Assembly (NCBI RefSeq): GCF_030915405.1
Contig: NZ_CP133262.1
Location: 3,348,001-3,412,000, forward strand
Direction: 5' to 3'
Source: Neobacillus nitrireducens
GTDB taxonomy: Bacteria; Bacillota; Bacilli; Bacillales; Cytobacillaceae
DNA length: 64,000 nt
In this document: positions 16,692 to 26,136 of the stretch, in pieces
Position numbering within the stretch: position 1 is the first letter of the stretch
Layout: the number at the start of each line of letters is the position of its first letter
Notes under the pieces: model-generated
What the model saw: only the letters and a program-made list of their open reading frames with translations
Told to the model about the DNA's origin: nothing
The model's database searches: none
Position numbers and translations under genes: made by a program

Positions 16692-18761
16692 TTAACTCCA
16701 CGGCATAATCTTCTTATACCACGGTACTTTTTTGTTCGTACCCCTGTGGTCCCCTGGTGCGGATTCATGATTTTTGAGATGCTCCGTGCAATATTCAGTT
16801 GGTTCCGTGCCAGCGACGAAATAAGTGAACCGGCGCACCGGGCAATCCTTTGTAGCAAGCTTGCCATTCTCCGGATTGACATAAACCCCTTTGACACCTT
16901 CTTTAGGCACTTTAAACGTCTTTACAGGCTTACCTTTTAAGGCTTCTTCCATAAAATTTGCCCAAATATTCTTGGCATACGTTTTTTCAGCAACCAACTC
17001 AATAGGTTTTCCCATATCATAGCCGGCCCAAACGGCAGTAACCAGCTGCGGTGAGTACCCAACCATCCAGCTATCCGTCTCCGTGGAGCCCGATTTACCG
17101 GCATAAGGCCTTGAAATATCCTTTATTACTGTGCTCCCTGTTACCTTAGCATATCCGTTTAACTTCGGATCAAAAATTCCTGTCAACATTTGCGTCATGA
17201 CAAAGGCCTTAGCTGGGTCGAGGATCTTTTGCGTTTCATTTTCTTTTTCAAAAATAACGTTGCCATTATAGTCTTCCACTCTCGTAATTAAGGTTGGATT
17301 CACCTTTTTTCCACCGTTAGCAAATAGACTATAGGCATTGGCCATTTCAATAACCCGTACACCTGAAGTCCCCAATGCTAGTGACGGAACACGAGCCATT
17401 TTTGAAGAGAGGCCGAATTTCTTTGCTGTCTCGATTAGCGTCTCTTCTCCTAAAAATAAATGCGTTTTGACAGCAAAAATATTATCGGAGACAGCGAGCG
17501 CCTGGGCAAGGGTGATTTCGCCGTCAGCATACTTATTGTTAAAGTTATGCGGCGTATAATCAGGCTGGCCATCATCAAAATGGAAGGTCGTAAACTCACT
17601 GCGCATCGTCGAGGATGGCGTAAATCCCTGCTCAAGGGCCGCATAATAAAGAAGCGGCTTGATGGTGGAGCCTGGCTGCCTTATCGCCTGAACAGCGCGA
17701 TTAAACGGGCTTTTTTCATAATCCCTGCCACCGACCATGGCTTTGACATACCCGTTTTTAGGATCCATTGCCACGAGTCCGACTTGAATCTCTGATAGAT
17801 TCGCGACATATTTATGAACTTGACTTTCCGCTGCTTCCTGCTGTTTGCGGTTAAGTGTGGTATAGACCTTCAAACCGCCGAGGGCAATCGTACGGTCATC
17901 TAAATGTAATTGATTTTTTAACGCATTTCTGACAGCATCCTGAAAATAAGGGGCGACCTTCACTTTTTGAGTGTTGTGAGCACCGACGATGGTCAGCGGC
18001 TTCATCGATGCATCGATGGCTTCTTTTTTCTTAATATAATGATTCGTTACCATGCTTTTCAAAATAATCGTCTGACGCTGCTTTGCATTTTCCATTGAGG
18101 CAAGCGGTGAGTAAATCCCCGGCCCCTTTGGAATTCCTGCGAGCATGCTCGCTTCTGCGAGGTTTAAGTCCTTAGCATCTTTCCCAAAATAATATTGGCT
18201 CGCCGCCTGTACCCCATAGGCCCCGTTGCCATAATAAATCGTATTTAAATAGCCTTCAAGAATTTCCTTTTTAGAATAATTCATCTCAATGCGGATTGTA
18301 TAAAAAGCCTCATGGAGCTTCCGTGTCCACGTTTTATCGTGTTCAAGAAATAGATTTCGGGCATATTGCTGGGTGATCGTGCTGGCACCTTGTACTTTTG
18401 AAAAGGCTTGAATATCGGCTAAGACCGCGCCAGCAATCCGCTTATAATCAAAGCCATGATGCTCGTAAAAATTTCTATCCTCAATGGAAATGGTAGCCGC
18501 AACCACATCCGGAGAAATATCCTTCAACCGGACCCAATACCGTTTTTGTCCGCTATTGCTTTCGCCAATCAACGCCCCATCATCGGCGAAGAATAGGGTC
18601 GATTGCGGTACGGCGAGCGGAGGTGCACCGAGAATTTTTGCATAGGCAAGAATACCCAGGAAGAGGATGAGTATGCAAATCATGCCTATCAAACTGAGGA
18701 TAATTACTGCTCGTAAATATTTAATCGTCTTCCGAAACCCTTGATCCGTCATGATTTCCAC
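16692..18761 (-). CDS. pbpG: Class A penicillin-binding protein, PbpG-like (bifunctional)
   Basis: About 689 residues, anchored by one N-terminal membrane helix (AVIILSLIGMICILILFLG). The glycosyltransferase domain shows EDRNFYEHHG (near 93), GASTITQQYARN (near 126) and KKEILEGYLN. The transpeptidase domain has the Ser-X-X-Lys box GSTIKP (near 366), SDN (near 424) and KSG (near 555). It polymerises and cross-links peptidoglycan; B. subtilis PbpG acts in spore cortex synthesis. Start chosen at GTG 18759-18761, 7 bases after GAGGT; GTG 18770 is too close to it and ATG 18752 is an alternative. It sits next to ywhD as ywhE/pbpG does in B. subtilis. Confidence 0.9.
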   Translation of the reverse strand: MEIMTDQGFRKTIKYLRAVIILSLIGMICILILFLGILAYAKILGAPPLAVPQSTLFFADDGALIGESNSGQKRYWVRLKDISPDVVAATISIEDRNFYEHHGFDYKRIAGAVLADIQAFSKVQGASTITQQYARNLFLEHDKTWTRKLHEAFYTIRIEMNYSKKEILEGYLNTIYYGNGAYGVQAASQYYFGKDAKDLNLAEASMLAGIPKGPGIYSPLASMENAKQRQTIILKSMVTNHYIKKKEAIDASMKPLTIVGAHNTQKVKVAPYFQDAVRNALKNQLHLDDRTIALGGLKVYTTLNRKQQEAAESQVHKYVANLSEIQVGLVAMDPKNGYVKAMVGGRDYEKSPFNRAVQAIRQPGSTIKPLLYYAALEQGFTPSSTMRSEFTTFHFDDGQPDYTPHNFNNKYADGEITLAQALAVSDNIFAVKTHLFLGEETLIETAKKFGLSSKMARVPSLALGTSGVRVIEMANAYSLFANGGKKVNPTLITRVEDYNGNVIFEKENETQKILDPAKAFVMTQMLTGIFDPKLNGYAKVTGSTVIKDISRPYAGKSGSTETDSWMVGYSPQLVTAVWAGYDMGKPIELVAEKTYAKNIWANFMEEALKGKPVKTFKVPKEGVKGVYVNPENGKLATKDCPVRRFTYFVAGTEPTEYCTEHLKNHESAPGDHRGTNKKVPWYKKIMPWS

Positions 18762-18778
18762 TACTATCACCTCACTAG

Positions 18779-18900
18779 AAAAGCGGAAGCGCCTTGGTCA
18801 GCCCCGACAAGCGCTGGAGGTCCTGACGGTGAAGTCGTTCTTTGACTTCATCGACAGGACCGAAGCGACCTCGAGGGGCTAGGCGCTGCAGCTAGACCTC
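18779..18900. repeat. Long hairpin repeat of the AAGCGGAAGCG family, full copy
   Basis: About 122 bases starting AAAAGCGGAAGCGCC and ending GGCGCTGCAGCTAGAC. Outer arms AGCGCCT..AGCCCC / GGGGCT AGGCGCT pair, and inside are GTCCTG..TGAAGTC / GACTTCA..CAGGAC, so it folds as a nested hairpin. It belongs to a dispersed repeat I know from many Bacillus genomes. It lies directly before the pbpG ribosome binding site. Shortened copies are at 19041 and 37545. Confidence 0.8.
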
Positions 18901-19040
18901 ACATTTCCAATTTTTGAAAAAATAGATAGTAATAGTATTGAAAAAATAGAGCCTTTTTAAACATTTAATGTATGATTTATTTAAATTTTGCTAGACTTTT
19001 TGGTGTGTTTGTAATTCAATAGTTTGGGTACTATAAAAAG

Positions 19041-19099
19041 AAAAGCGGAAGCGACCGTTTAGCGAAGTACACTAGTCGCTGGGAGCTGGACAATTCTCT
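19041..19099. repeat. Shortened AAGCGGAAGCG repeat upstream of speE
   Basis: AAAAGCGGAAGCGACCGTTT to GAGCTGGACAATTCTC, the same start and end as the copy at 37545-37589. The central hairpin of the full copy is missing. The 365-base space between pbpG and speE otherwise holds only A/T-rich sequence in which I assign no promoter. Confidence 0.75.
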
Positions 19100-19135
19100 A
19101 TGTTGAAAATAGGATGAAGTGAAAGGAAGATGTAC

Positions 19136-19963
19136 ATGTCCATTTGGTTTACAGAAAAGCAAACGGAAAATTTCGGCATTACTATGAAAGTAAATAAAAC
19201 CTTACATACAGAACAAACTGAGTTTCAAAAGCTGGATATGATTGAAACCGAAGAGTGGGGCAACATGCTTTTATTGGACGACATGGTCATGACGTCTGTC
19301 CGCGATGAGTTTGTTTACCATGAAATGGTCGCACATGTTCCTTTATTTACACACCCAAATCCTGAAAATGTGCTAGTTGTCGGCGGCGGCGATGGCGGTG
19401 TGATTCGTGAAGTGCTGAAGCATCCAAGTGTGAAAAAGGCGACGCTTGTTGATATTGATGGTAAGGTCATTGAGTACTCAAAGAAATTCCTTCCGGAGAT
19501 CGCCGGTATGCTAGATGACCCGCGCGTCGATGTTCAGGTCGATGACGGATTCATGCATATTGCAAACAGCGAAAATGAGTATGATGTGATCATGGTTGAC
19601 TCGACTGAGCCTGTCGGACCAGCTGTTAACCTTTTTACCAAGGGATTCTATGCGGGAATTTCGAAGGCATTGAAAGAAGACGGCATCTTTGTGGCACAAT
19701 CGGATAATCCATGGTTCAAAGCGGATTTAATTCGTAACGTTCAACGGGATGTGCGCGAAATCTTCCCGATTACTCGTTTGTATGTAGCGAATATTCCTAC
19801 GTATCCAAGCGGATTATGGGCATTCACGATCGGTTCTAAGAAATATGATCCATTAGAAGTAAGCAAAGACCGCTTCCACGAAGTTGAAACCAAATACTAC
19901 ACAAAAGAACTGCACAAAGCGGCATTCGTATTGCCGAAATTTGTAGGGGATTTGTTGAAGTAA
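19136..19963 (+). CDS. speE: Spermidine synthase SpeE
   Basis: A 275-residue aminopropyltransferase that makes spermidine from putrescine and decarboxylated S-adenosylmethionine. Motifs: [23 protein letters not shown] (residues ~40-62, given in part: [10 protein letters not shown]), the nucleotide-binding [14 protein letters not shown] near 82, VDIDGKVIE near 104, and the catalytic Asp loop [11 protein letters not shown] near 155. Start at ATG 19136, 8 bases after AAAGGA; ATG 19130 is too close. speB follows 105 bases later, so the pair gives arginine-agmatine-putrescine-spermidine. Confidence 0.95.
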   Translation: MSIWFTEKQTENFGITMKVNKTLHTEQTEFQKLDMIETEEWGNMLLLDDMVMTSVRDEFVYHEMVAHVPLFTHPNPENVLVVGGGDGGVIREVLKHPSVKKATLVDIDGKVIEYSKKFLPEIAGMLDDPRVDVQVDDGFMHIANSENEYDVIMVDSTEPVGPAVNLFTKGFYAGISKALKEDGIFVAQSDNPWFKADLIRNVQRDVREIFPITRLYVANIPTYPSGLWAFTIGSKKYDPLEVSKDRFHEVETKYYTKELHKAAFVLPKFVGDLLK

Positions 19964-20068
19964 CCAGTCTTAATGACTGAACTAGGGAAAAAAGTACCCG
20001 ATCGGTCACATAGAAGATAGATTTTTAAATACTCAAAGAGTCAATAAATAGAAAGTGGGGATATATAG

Positions 20069-20941
20069 ATGCGTTTTGATGAGGCGTATGCAGGGAATGT
20101 GTTTATTAAGAGTCATTCGAATTTTGAGGAGAGTCAGGTTGTCCTGTACGGGATGCCGATGGATTGGACGGTTAGTTTTCGTCCGGGGTCACGGTTTGGT
20201 CCGGCCCGTATCCGCGAGGTATCGGTTGGTTTAGAAGAGTACAGTGCCTATCTTGACCGTGAGCTTGAGGATATTAAGTATTATGATGCCGGCGATATTC
20301 CGCTTCCGTTCGGTAATCCGCAGAAGAGCATCGACATCATTGAAGACTTTGTCGATCAAGTCCTTGCTGCTGGCAAGTTCCCGCTTGGTATGGGTGGCGA
20401 GCATCTTGTCTCGTGGCCAGTGATGAAGGCTATGTATAAAAAGTATCCGGATTTAGCGATTATTCATTTTGACGCCCATACGGATTTGCGTGAGGAATAT
20501 GAAGGCGAGCCGCTATCGCACTCGACTCCAATCCGCAAAATTGCGGAACATATTGGGCCGAGCAATGTCTATTCGTTTGGAATCCGTTCGGGAATGAAGG
20601 AAGAATTTGAGTGGGCGAAGCAAAATGGGATGCATATCTCGAAGTTTGAGGTGCTTGAGCCGTTAAAGGAAATCCTCCCGACGCTTGCTGGACGTCCGGT
20701 CTATGTGACGATTGATATCGATGTCCTCGACCCAGCGCACGCTCCTGGCACAGGAACGGTAGATTGCGGCGGTATCACCTCGAAAGAGCTGCTTGCATCC
20801 ATCCATGCGATTGCTCGTTCTGAAGTAAACGTGGTCGGCGGCGACCTGGTTGAGGTTGCGCCAATTTATGATCCTTCCGAGCAAACCGCTAACACCGCTA
20901 GCAAGCTAATCCGTGAAATGCTGCTTGGCTGGGTGAAATAA
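20069..20941 (+). CDS. speB: Agmatinase SpeB
   Basis: A 290-residue ureohydrolase that splits agmatine to putrescine and urea. The two-manganese site is complete: GMGGEHLVSWP (His near 112), FDAHTDLR (near 135) and DIDVLDPAHAPGTGT (near 217). YGMPMDWTVSFRPGSRFGP near residue 27 is typical of agmatinase. AAAGTGGGG precedes the ATG by about 8 bases. The last 15 bases of the gene are part of a 32-bp direct repeat that extends into the downstream space (see 20926-20998), so the 3' end has been partly duplicated. Confidence 0.95.
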   Translation: MRFDEAYAGNVFIKSHSNFEESQVVLYGMPMDWTVSFRPGSRFGPARIREVSVGLEEYSAYLDRELEDIKYYDAGDIPLPFGNPQKSIDIIEDFVDQVLAAGKFPLGMGGEHLVSWPVMKAMYKKYPDLAIIHFDAHTDLREEYEGEPLSHSTPIRKIAEHIGPSNVYSFGIRSGMKEEFEWAKQNGMHISKFEVLEPLKEILPTLAGRPVYVTIDIDVLDPAHAPGTGTVDCGGITSKELLASIHAIARSEVNVVGGDLVEVAPIYDPSEQTANTASKLIREMLLGWVK

Positions 20942-20998
20942 ATTCGGTGCCTGACACCATCGATGTGGCTGGGTGAAATAAATTTCGGTGCCTGACAC
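20926..20998 (+). repeat. Duplicated speB 3' end carrying two GGTGTCAGGCACC-family units
   Basis: TGGCTGGGTGAAATAAATT-CGGTGCCTGACAC occurs at 20926-20957 and again at 20966-20998, 40 bases apart, the second with one extra T. Each copy ends in the 13-bp repeat (20946-20958 and 20987-20999). Confidence 0.9.
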
Positions 20999-21019
20999 TT
21001 TTGTCGTCAGGCATTTTTT
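20989..21019 (+). terminator. speB terminator built from a dispersed repeat
   Basis: TGCCTGAC (the second repeat unit) pairs with GTCAGGCA at 21006-21013, followed by six T. Confidence 0.85.
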
Positions 21020-21330
21020 GATTTGTGCCCCGGCAATGTTTATAATAGAAAAAGTATGCATTAGCGCAGTTACGTCAATGATTAGGACTAGAACAATTCC
21101 GAAGAATTATACTGAGTTCCTTTTTAAAAAGGGTTCTTTTCGTAAACTTTGTTGCTTTTGGAGTATTATAAGCGTCCTATACTAGTTTCAGGGCAATTTT
21201 CGCAATTGTTTTTACGAAAAGATGCCACGATACATTAAGTAATACGGGTTGATGAACGTTTACGAAAAACAACAATCTATGCGAAAATAGCCTTAAAAAA
21301 GAAAATAGGGAAGTGCCATTAGGTTTGTCT

Positions 21331-21750
21331 ATGACTGAAATTCCGATGAAAATTAATGTGAAGACGACGATTCATCAGCAGGGTGGCAAGGAAGTCTATG
21401 AGCTGGCAGTGTTTGGCCGCTTTCTTGAAAAGGATGGGGCTTCGTTTCTTAAGTATGAAGAGGTACAAGATGAGGGCAATATACGGACAATTGTGAAGGT
21501 GTCAGGCGATGAGGCGTTGATCTTGCGTGGTGGTGCAGTTAAGATGCGCTTGCCATTTCGGTTGCATAAGAAGCTTCGCGGCAGCTATGAGATGCCATTT
21601 GGAACCTTTGAAATCATCACGCTGGCCAAACGGATTGATCATTCTGATGGCCTGATTGACATCCTTTACGATTTTACGATGCAGGGCAAGCCTGCCGGTA
21701 CATACCATTTGGAAATTACCTTTCAGGAGGATAAAAATGAACATAGTTGA
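21331..21750 (+). CDS. ywiB: DUF1934 protein YwiB
   Basis: A 139-residue protein with a predicted beta-barrel fold like the calycins. It begins [18 protein letters not shown] and has the repeated strand pattern [34 protein letters not shown] and [19 protein letters not shown]. Function unknown. Start taken at ATG 21331; GTG 21313 is a possible longer start and neither has a good ribosome binding site. The end overlaps argS by 14 bases, as expected for ywiB-argS. The 389-base space upstream holds the speB repeats and terminator, then A/T-rich sequence in which I see nothing firm. Confidence 0.85.
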   Translation: MTEIPMKINVKTTIHQQGGKEVYELAVFGRFLEKDGASFLKYEEVQDEGNIRTIVKVSGDEALILRGGAVKMRLPFRLHKKLRGSYEMPFGTFEIITLAKRIDHSDGLIDILYDFTMQGKPAGTYHLEITFQEDKNEHS

Positions 21751-23407
21751 ACAAGTACAAAGTAAGTTAAAAGAAGAGATCCATGCGGCGGTGCTGAAGG
21801 CGGGGCTGGCCTCGGAGGAGCAGATTCCCGTTGTGATTCTTGAGACGCCGAAGGAGAAGGCGTTTGGTGATTACTCGACGAATATGGCGATGCAGCTGGC
21901 TCGTGTTGCGAAGAAGGCGCCAAAGGTAATTGCGGAGGCGTTGATTGCAAATATCGACCGGACGAAGGCTTCAATTGAAAAGATTGAGCTTGCAGGGCCG
22001 GGATTTATCAATTTTTATATGAATAATAGTTATTTAACCGAGCTGATTCCGACTGTTCTTACAGCGGGCGATCGGTACGGCGAGACGCAAGTAGGCGGCG
22101 GCCAAAAGGTTCAGGTCGAGTTTGTATCGGCCAATCCAACAGGGGACTTGCACCTTGGACATGCCCGCGGTGCGGCGGTCGGTGATTCACTTTGCAATAT
22201 CTTGGCAAAAGCAGGCTACGATGTATCAAGAGAATACTATATTAATGACGCGGGTAATCAGATTAATAATCTCGCCTTGTCAGTCGAGGCACGCTATTTC
22301 CAGGCACTTGGTTTGGAAAAAGACATGCCGGAGGGCGGTTACCATGGGACGGATATTATCGGGATCGGTAAGACGCTAGCGGAGGAATATGGCGACAAGT
22401 ATGTACATGTAACTGAAGACGAACGCCAAGAATTTTTCCGTGAATACGGTTTGAAATATGAAATGGCGAAGTTGAAGCAGGACCTGGAGGATTTCAGGGT
22501 TGGCTTTGATGTCTGGTACTCGGAGACCTCACTTTATAAAAATGGAAAAATTGATGAGGCACTTGAGGCGCTGCGTGCCAGCGGTTATGTATATGAGGAA
22601 GACGGCGCGACGTGGCTCCGTTCGACCGATTTTGGCGATGACAAGGACCGGGTGCTAATTAAGCAGGACGGTTCGTATACGTATTTGACGCCGGATATTG
22701 CTTACCATAAAGACAAGCTCGCCCGCGGCTTTGAGAAGCTGATCAATATTTGGGGAGCGGATCATCATGGCTATATCCCGCGGATGAAGGCGGCAATTCA
22801 GGCGCTCGGGTATGACCGCGAGGCGCTTGAGGTCGAGATTATTCAGCTTGTGCATCTGTATAAAAATGGCGAGAAGATGAAGATGAGTAAGCGGACTGGA
22901 AAGGCCGTGACGATGCGTGATTTGGTTGATGAGGTCGGCCTCGATGCGACGCGTTACTTCTTTGCGATGCGCAGCTCAGATACGCATATGGATTTTGATT
23001 TGGACTTAGCGGTATCGGAGTCGAACGAAAATCCGGTTTATTATGCTCATTATGCCCATGCGCGGATTTCCAGTATCCTGCGTTCGGGTGAGGAGCAGGG
23101 TGTTCGTGTCGATGCAGATGCGGATTATTCCTTGGTGTCGTCAGAAAAGGATATGGATTTATTGAAGAAGATTGGCGAGTTCCCGGCAGCCGTAGGGGAG
23201 GCCGCACTGAAGCGCGTCCCGCACCGGATTACGAACTATATCGTAGAATTGGCGTCGACGTTCCATAGTTTCTATAATGCCGAAAAGGTGCTCGACCTTG
23301 CTAATGTCGAGCGCACGAAGGCCCGCCTTGGGTTGGTGCGGTCAGTGCAGATTACACTTCGTAATGCGCTTGCGTTGATTGGGGTTTCGGCTCCTGAAAA
23401 AATGTAA
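21737..23407 (+). CDS. argS: Arginyl-tRNA synthetase
   Basis: A 556-residue class I synthetase. The N-terminal tRNA-recognition domain ends before the HIGH-type motif [12 protein letters not shown] (near 140). [16 protein letters not shown] follows, and the KMSKS-type motif is [12 protein letters not shown] near 380. The C-terminal helical anticodon-binding domain includes [17 protein letters not shown]. It charges tRNA-Arg with arginine. Start at ATG 21737, 6 bases after TCAGGAGG inside ywiB; the open frame before it belongs to the wrong frame of ywiB. A hairpin terminator follows. Confidence 0.96.
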   Translation: MNIVEQVQSKLKEEIHAAVLKAGLASEEQIPVVILETPKEKAFGDYSTNMAMQLARVAKKAPKVIAEALIANIDRTKASIEKIELAGPGFINFYMNNSYLTELIPTVLTAGDRYGETQVGGGQKVQVEFVSANPTGDLHLGHARGAAVGDSLCNILAKAGYDVSREYYINDAGNQINNLALSVEARYFQALGLEKDMPEGGYHGTDIIGIGKTLAEEYGDKYVHVTEDERQEFFREYGLKYEMAKLKQDLEDFRVGFDVWYSETSLYKNGKIDEALEALRASGYVYEEDGATWLRSTDFGDDKDRVLIKQDGSYTYLTPDIAYHKDKLARGFEKLINIWGADHHGYIPRMKAAIQALGYDREALEVEIIQLVHLYKNGEKMKMSKRTGKAVTMRDLVDEVGLDATRYFFAMRSSDTHMDFDLDLAVSESNENPVYYAHYAHARISSILRSGEEQGVRVDADADYSLVSSEKDMDLLKKIGEFPAAVGEAALKRVPHRITNYIVELASTFHSFYNAEKVLDLANVERTKARLGLVRSVQITLRNALALIGVSAPEKM

Positions 23408-23418
23408 ATAATGATATG

Positions 23419-23451
23419 AGCGGCTCCCTTACTTGGTTAAGGGGGCTTTTT
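23419..23451 (+). terminator. Terminator after argS
   Basis: AGCGGCTCCCTTA / TTAAGGGGGCT stem with a short loop and five T. Confidence 0.75.
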
Positions 23452-23549
23452 CATATGGATAAATTCCTATGCTTTTCCATATATATGAATAGTACTGAAT
23501 AAAAGGCAAATACTAGTAGGGAACTTTGACTGAGGAGTGGATGAAACAA

Positions 23550-23729
23550 ATGAATGTGGGAAGAGCGAAGGAAATCGTAGACTCTGCTGAAATGTTTTAT
23601 GTGACCTATGAGGGAACGCCGGTAATTATTCAACATGTTGATGAATCGGCACAAATGGCGCGAATATACTCAAGAACAGAACCTGACAATGAGCGTGAGG
23701 TTCCAGTGCTAAATTTAATTGAAGAATAG
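23550..23729 (+). CDS. sspH: H-type small acid-soluble spore protein
   Basis: A 59-residue protein, exactly the usual SspH length. It reads MNVGRAKEIVDSAEMFYVTY, then GTPVIIQHVDESAQMARIYS and EREVPVLNLIEE, the family pattern. Minor spore core protein made in the forespore under sigma-G in B. subtilis; DNA binding is not established for this type. ATG 23550 is 12 bases after GAGGAG, ATG 23541 only 3; the former gives the family N-terminus. A strong bidirectional terminator separates it from uvsE. Confidence 0.9.
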   Translation: MNVGRAKEIVDSAEMFYVTYEGTPVIIQHVDESAQMARIYSRTEPDNEREVPVLNLIEE

Positions 23730-23766
23730 AAAAGAGTCTTCGAGGTGATTCGAAGACTCTTTTCTA
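23727..23766. terminator. Bidirectional terminator between sspH and uvsE
   Basis: Perfect 15-bp stem AGAAAAGAGTCTTCG with its complement; it begins at the sspH stop codon. Confidence 0.88.
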
Positions 23767-23787
23767 TATCGTCAGGCGATACGCCAG

Positions 23788-24744
23788 TTATTTAACATCA
23801 ACTGCACCGCCGCTCATGCGCTTAAATCCACGAATTCGGCTTAAATCTTCGATTAATTTTAATGCAGCTTGGTCCTTTGCTTTAGCCTCAATCATGAAAT
23901 CAATATCGGCCCCGATTTCGCGGAGCATCTTCAAAAACGGCAGGATAAACTCCGGGTCGACAAAATCCGCGTGCGAGCGAAATTCCTTCTCATTTTTGGG
24001 GGAGGAAATATGAACCTTTGGGATGTGGCGGGCATGGTTCCATGTCTGAAAAATCCGCGGCAGCAATTCCTCCAGCCTCGTTTCGCACAGATTAGCCATA
24101 TGGTGATGATAGTCGAAAACAAACGGAATCGATTCCTTTTCACAGGCCGCTAAGGTTTCTTCTGCATTGTAGGTTTTATCATCATTTTCCAGCGTCATCA
24201 CGTGTTTAATCTCAGCGGGCAGCTTGGTCAAGTTTTGATGGAACCGGGGTAAGGTTTGCTGTTTATCACCGTAGGCACCGCCGATATGGATATTAATCAG
24301 ACCCTCCCCCTCGAGCCCCATCGCTTCAAACATTCGATAATGGTAGCTCATGTCGATGACGGCATTATCCGTAATTTTCGTTTGCGGTGAGGTAAACAAA
24401 GTAAATTGATTCGGATGAAAGCTGACCCGCAAATTTTTCCGTTTCACCAGTTCACCAAGTTCTTGCCATTCAGTGCGAAACGGAGTAACAAAGTCCCAAT
24501 TCACTTCCGGATGGGTCGCGAGCGGGACAATCGAACTGGACATCCGGTACAATTCAAGTTGATGAGCAATATTGTAGTACAGCATCCGGAGCGTGTGATC
24601 CAGATTTTGCTTCGTCACCTGAAGCAGTTTTTCCGCCCGTTCCTCGGGGCTTAACTGTTGATATCGGGTAAACGTCAACGACTTAGCGGGAGAAGCATCC
24701 CATAAACTAATCGCATGCGACACATAACCAAACCGAATCTTCAT
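23788..24744 (-). CDS. uvsE: UV damage endonuclease UvsE (UVDE family)
   Basis: A 318-residue TIM-barrel endonuclease that nicks DNA 5' of UV photoproducts. Typical segments: [18 protein letters not shown] at the N-terminus, [16 protein letters not shown] (near 105), [16 protein letters not shown] (near 150), [21 protein letters not shown], and [20 protein letters not shown]; these carry the His, Glu and Asp metal ligands. ATG 24744 is 8 bases after AAGGAG; the TTG at 24750 is weaker. It follows the phospholipase-D gene by 15 bases on the same strand, so they are probably one operon. Confidence 0.93.
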   Translation of the reverse strand: MKIRFGYVSHAISLWDASPAKSLTFTRYQQLSPEERAEKLLQVTKQNLDHTLRMLYYNIAHQLELYRMSSSIVPLATHPEVNWDFVTPFRTEWQELGELVKRKNLRVSFHPNQFTLFTSPQTKITDNAVIDMSYHYRMFEAMGLEGEGLINIHIGGAYGDKQQTLPRFHQNLTKLPAEIKHVMTLENDDKTYNAEETLAACEKESIPFVFDYHHHMANLCETRLEELLPRIFQTWNHARHIPKVHISSPKNEKEFRSHADFVDPEFILPFLKMLREIGADIDFMIEAKAKDQAALKLIEDLSRIRGFKRMSGGAVDVK

Positions 24745-24759
24745 AAACAAACTCCTTAC

Positions 24760-25962
24760 TTATAAAAAATAAGAAACAATAGCAGCGATGAATTCTTTGA
24801 TGGAGCGGACTGGGTTCAGTTTGTTCAGTTCAGCTAAGGTTAGGCGTTCGGAGTCATTAATGTCCTTTTTTAGAACATCGACCAAGCGCTGAATAAAGGC
24901 TGGGTCATAAATATAGCAATTGATTTCCTTGTTTAAAAACATACTTCGTTTATCAAAATTGGCGGTGCCGATGTCACAGATTTTGTCATCAATGACGAGC
25001 GTTTTTGCATGATAAAAGCCCTTTTTATATTGATAAACCGTTGCCCCGGCTCGAAGTAGTTTCCGTAAATAACGGAACGAAGCCTCTTGGACCAGCATAT
25101 GGTCAGCAGTAAACGGGACAATGATGGAAAGCTGCACCCCGCGCTTTAGGGCCGCAAGTAACTCCGCTAGAATTTGATTACTTGGAATAAAGTATGGAGA
25201 CCCGATGATCATTGAGTGGTTCGCTTGCCCGATCAGGCTCAGATAGTTTTGCTCCAGATGGTGGGCTTCCGTTGGCATAAATTGATGGCGGACCGCTCCA
25301 CCTTCTAGGGCCGGAAAATAGGTCGAATCCGATTGAAGATTCCCCCCTGCATACTCAGACCAATCGATCAGAAACTCACTTTGCAAAAAATTGACGCTCG
25401 GGCCGGTGATTTTTAAATGGTAATCCCGCCAGATCCCCAAGGAAGGTTCCTCATCAATATATTCCTTACCGACGTTGAAGCCGCCAAGATAGCCAATTTC
25501 ACCGTCGATAATCGAGATCTTCCTATGATTTCGAACCTGTGAAGAATAAAAAAGGTAGGGGAGTTTAATGGTATTGCTGAAAGCAAAATGAACGCCCGCC
25601 GCCCGCAAGTCCTTAACGGCTGCCTTCTTCACTTTCCAGCTGCCAAGGCGGTCAATAAGAAGTCGAACTTCCACACCGTTCCGGGCCTTTTCTTTTAAAA
25701 TAGAGAGAAACTCCTGACTTACGCAATCGTCTTTGACAATATAAAAGAGGACATGAATATGCTTTTCGGCGTTCCTTAGTTCATGGAAGTAGTCGGCGAA
25801 TAACTTTTTTCCGTGCGTGAAAATATCAAAGTTACCATGAATGATGGCTGTTTCATTTCTACTGACAATGGAAAGATGCTTCTTTTTACCTAATTGAAAA
25901 TCTAAGACTAGCCATAAAAGGATGAGAATTAAAAGTACACTCGAAACGAATGCAAAAGTCAT
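24760..25962 (-). CDS. Phospholipase-D family protein, cardiolipin synthase-like (YwjE)
   Basis: A 400-residue membrane-anchored enzyme with one N-terminal helix (FAFVSSVLLILILLWLVL). Two HKD motifs are present: HRKISIIDGEIGYLGG near residue 146 and HAKTLVIDDKICDIGTANFD near 316. Cardiolipin synthases condense phosphatidylglycerol; only two HKD motifs and one helix, shorter than ClsA, resemble B. subtilis YwjE, whose activity is less clear. Start set at ATG 25962 because GGAGGA lies 8 bases before it; ATG 25980 has none and itself contributes the GGAGGA. Divergent from fadF. Confidence 0.85.
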   Translation of the reverse strand: MTFAFVSSVLLILILLWLVLDFQLGKKKHLSIVSRNETAIIHGNFDIFTHGKKLFADYFHELRNAEKHIHVLFYIVKDDCVSQEFLSILKEKARNGVEVRLLIDRLGSWKVKKAAVKDLRAAGVHFAFSNTIKLPYLFYSSQVRNHRKISIIDGEIGYLGGFNVGKEYIDEEPSLGIWRDYHLKITGPSVNFLQSEFLIDWSEYAGGNLQSDSTYFPALEGGAVRHQFMPTEAHHLEQNYLSLIGQANHSMIIGSPYFIPSNQILAELLAALKRGVQLSIIVPFTADHMLVQEASFRYLRKLLRAGATVYQYKKGFYHAKTLVIDDKICDIGTANFDKRSMFLNKEINCYIYDPAFIQRLVDVLKKDINDSERLTLAELNKLNPVRSIKEFIAAIVSYFL

Positions 25963-26045
25963 CAGAAATCTTTCCTCCATTCAGTTTTTTTAGTTTTTCC
26001 GAAAGGGGTCATTTCTATAAGTTGGACAAACTTTTAAAAAATCAT

Positions 26046-26073
26046 TTGACTGAATGCTCATTCATCATATAAT
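26046..26073 (+). promoter_or_regulatory. fadF promoter with embedded palindromic operator
   Basis: TTGACT (26046-26051), 16-base spacer, TATAAT (26068-26073). The spacer holds TGAATGCTCATTCA (26051-26064), an exact palindrome with the half-site TGAATG of the B. subtilis FadR box but a shorter centre (2 bases instead of about 6). A TetR-family repressor bound here would block RNA polymerase. Confidence 0.75.
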
Positions 26074-26136
26074 AGAGTTAAGTGTAGATTCTGAAAATTA
26101 ATTATTTTCTAGAAGTTAATAGAAAGGAGCATTTGT

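Noticed and set aside
21020-21312. Possible decayed repeat before ywiB with TTTCGTAAAC and GTTTACGAAA segments
   Set aside because: The segments are in different order and too short to define an element.
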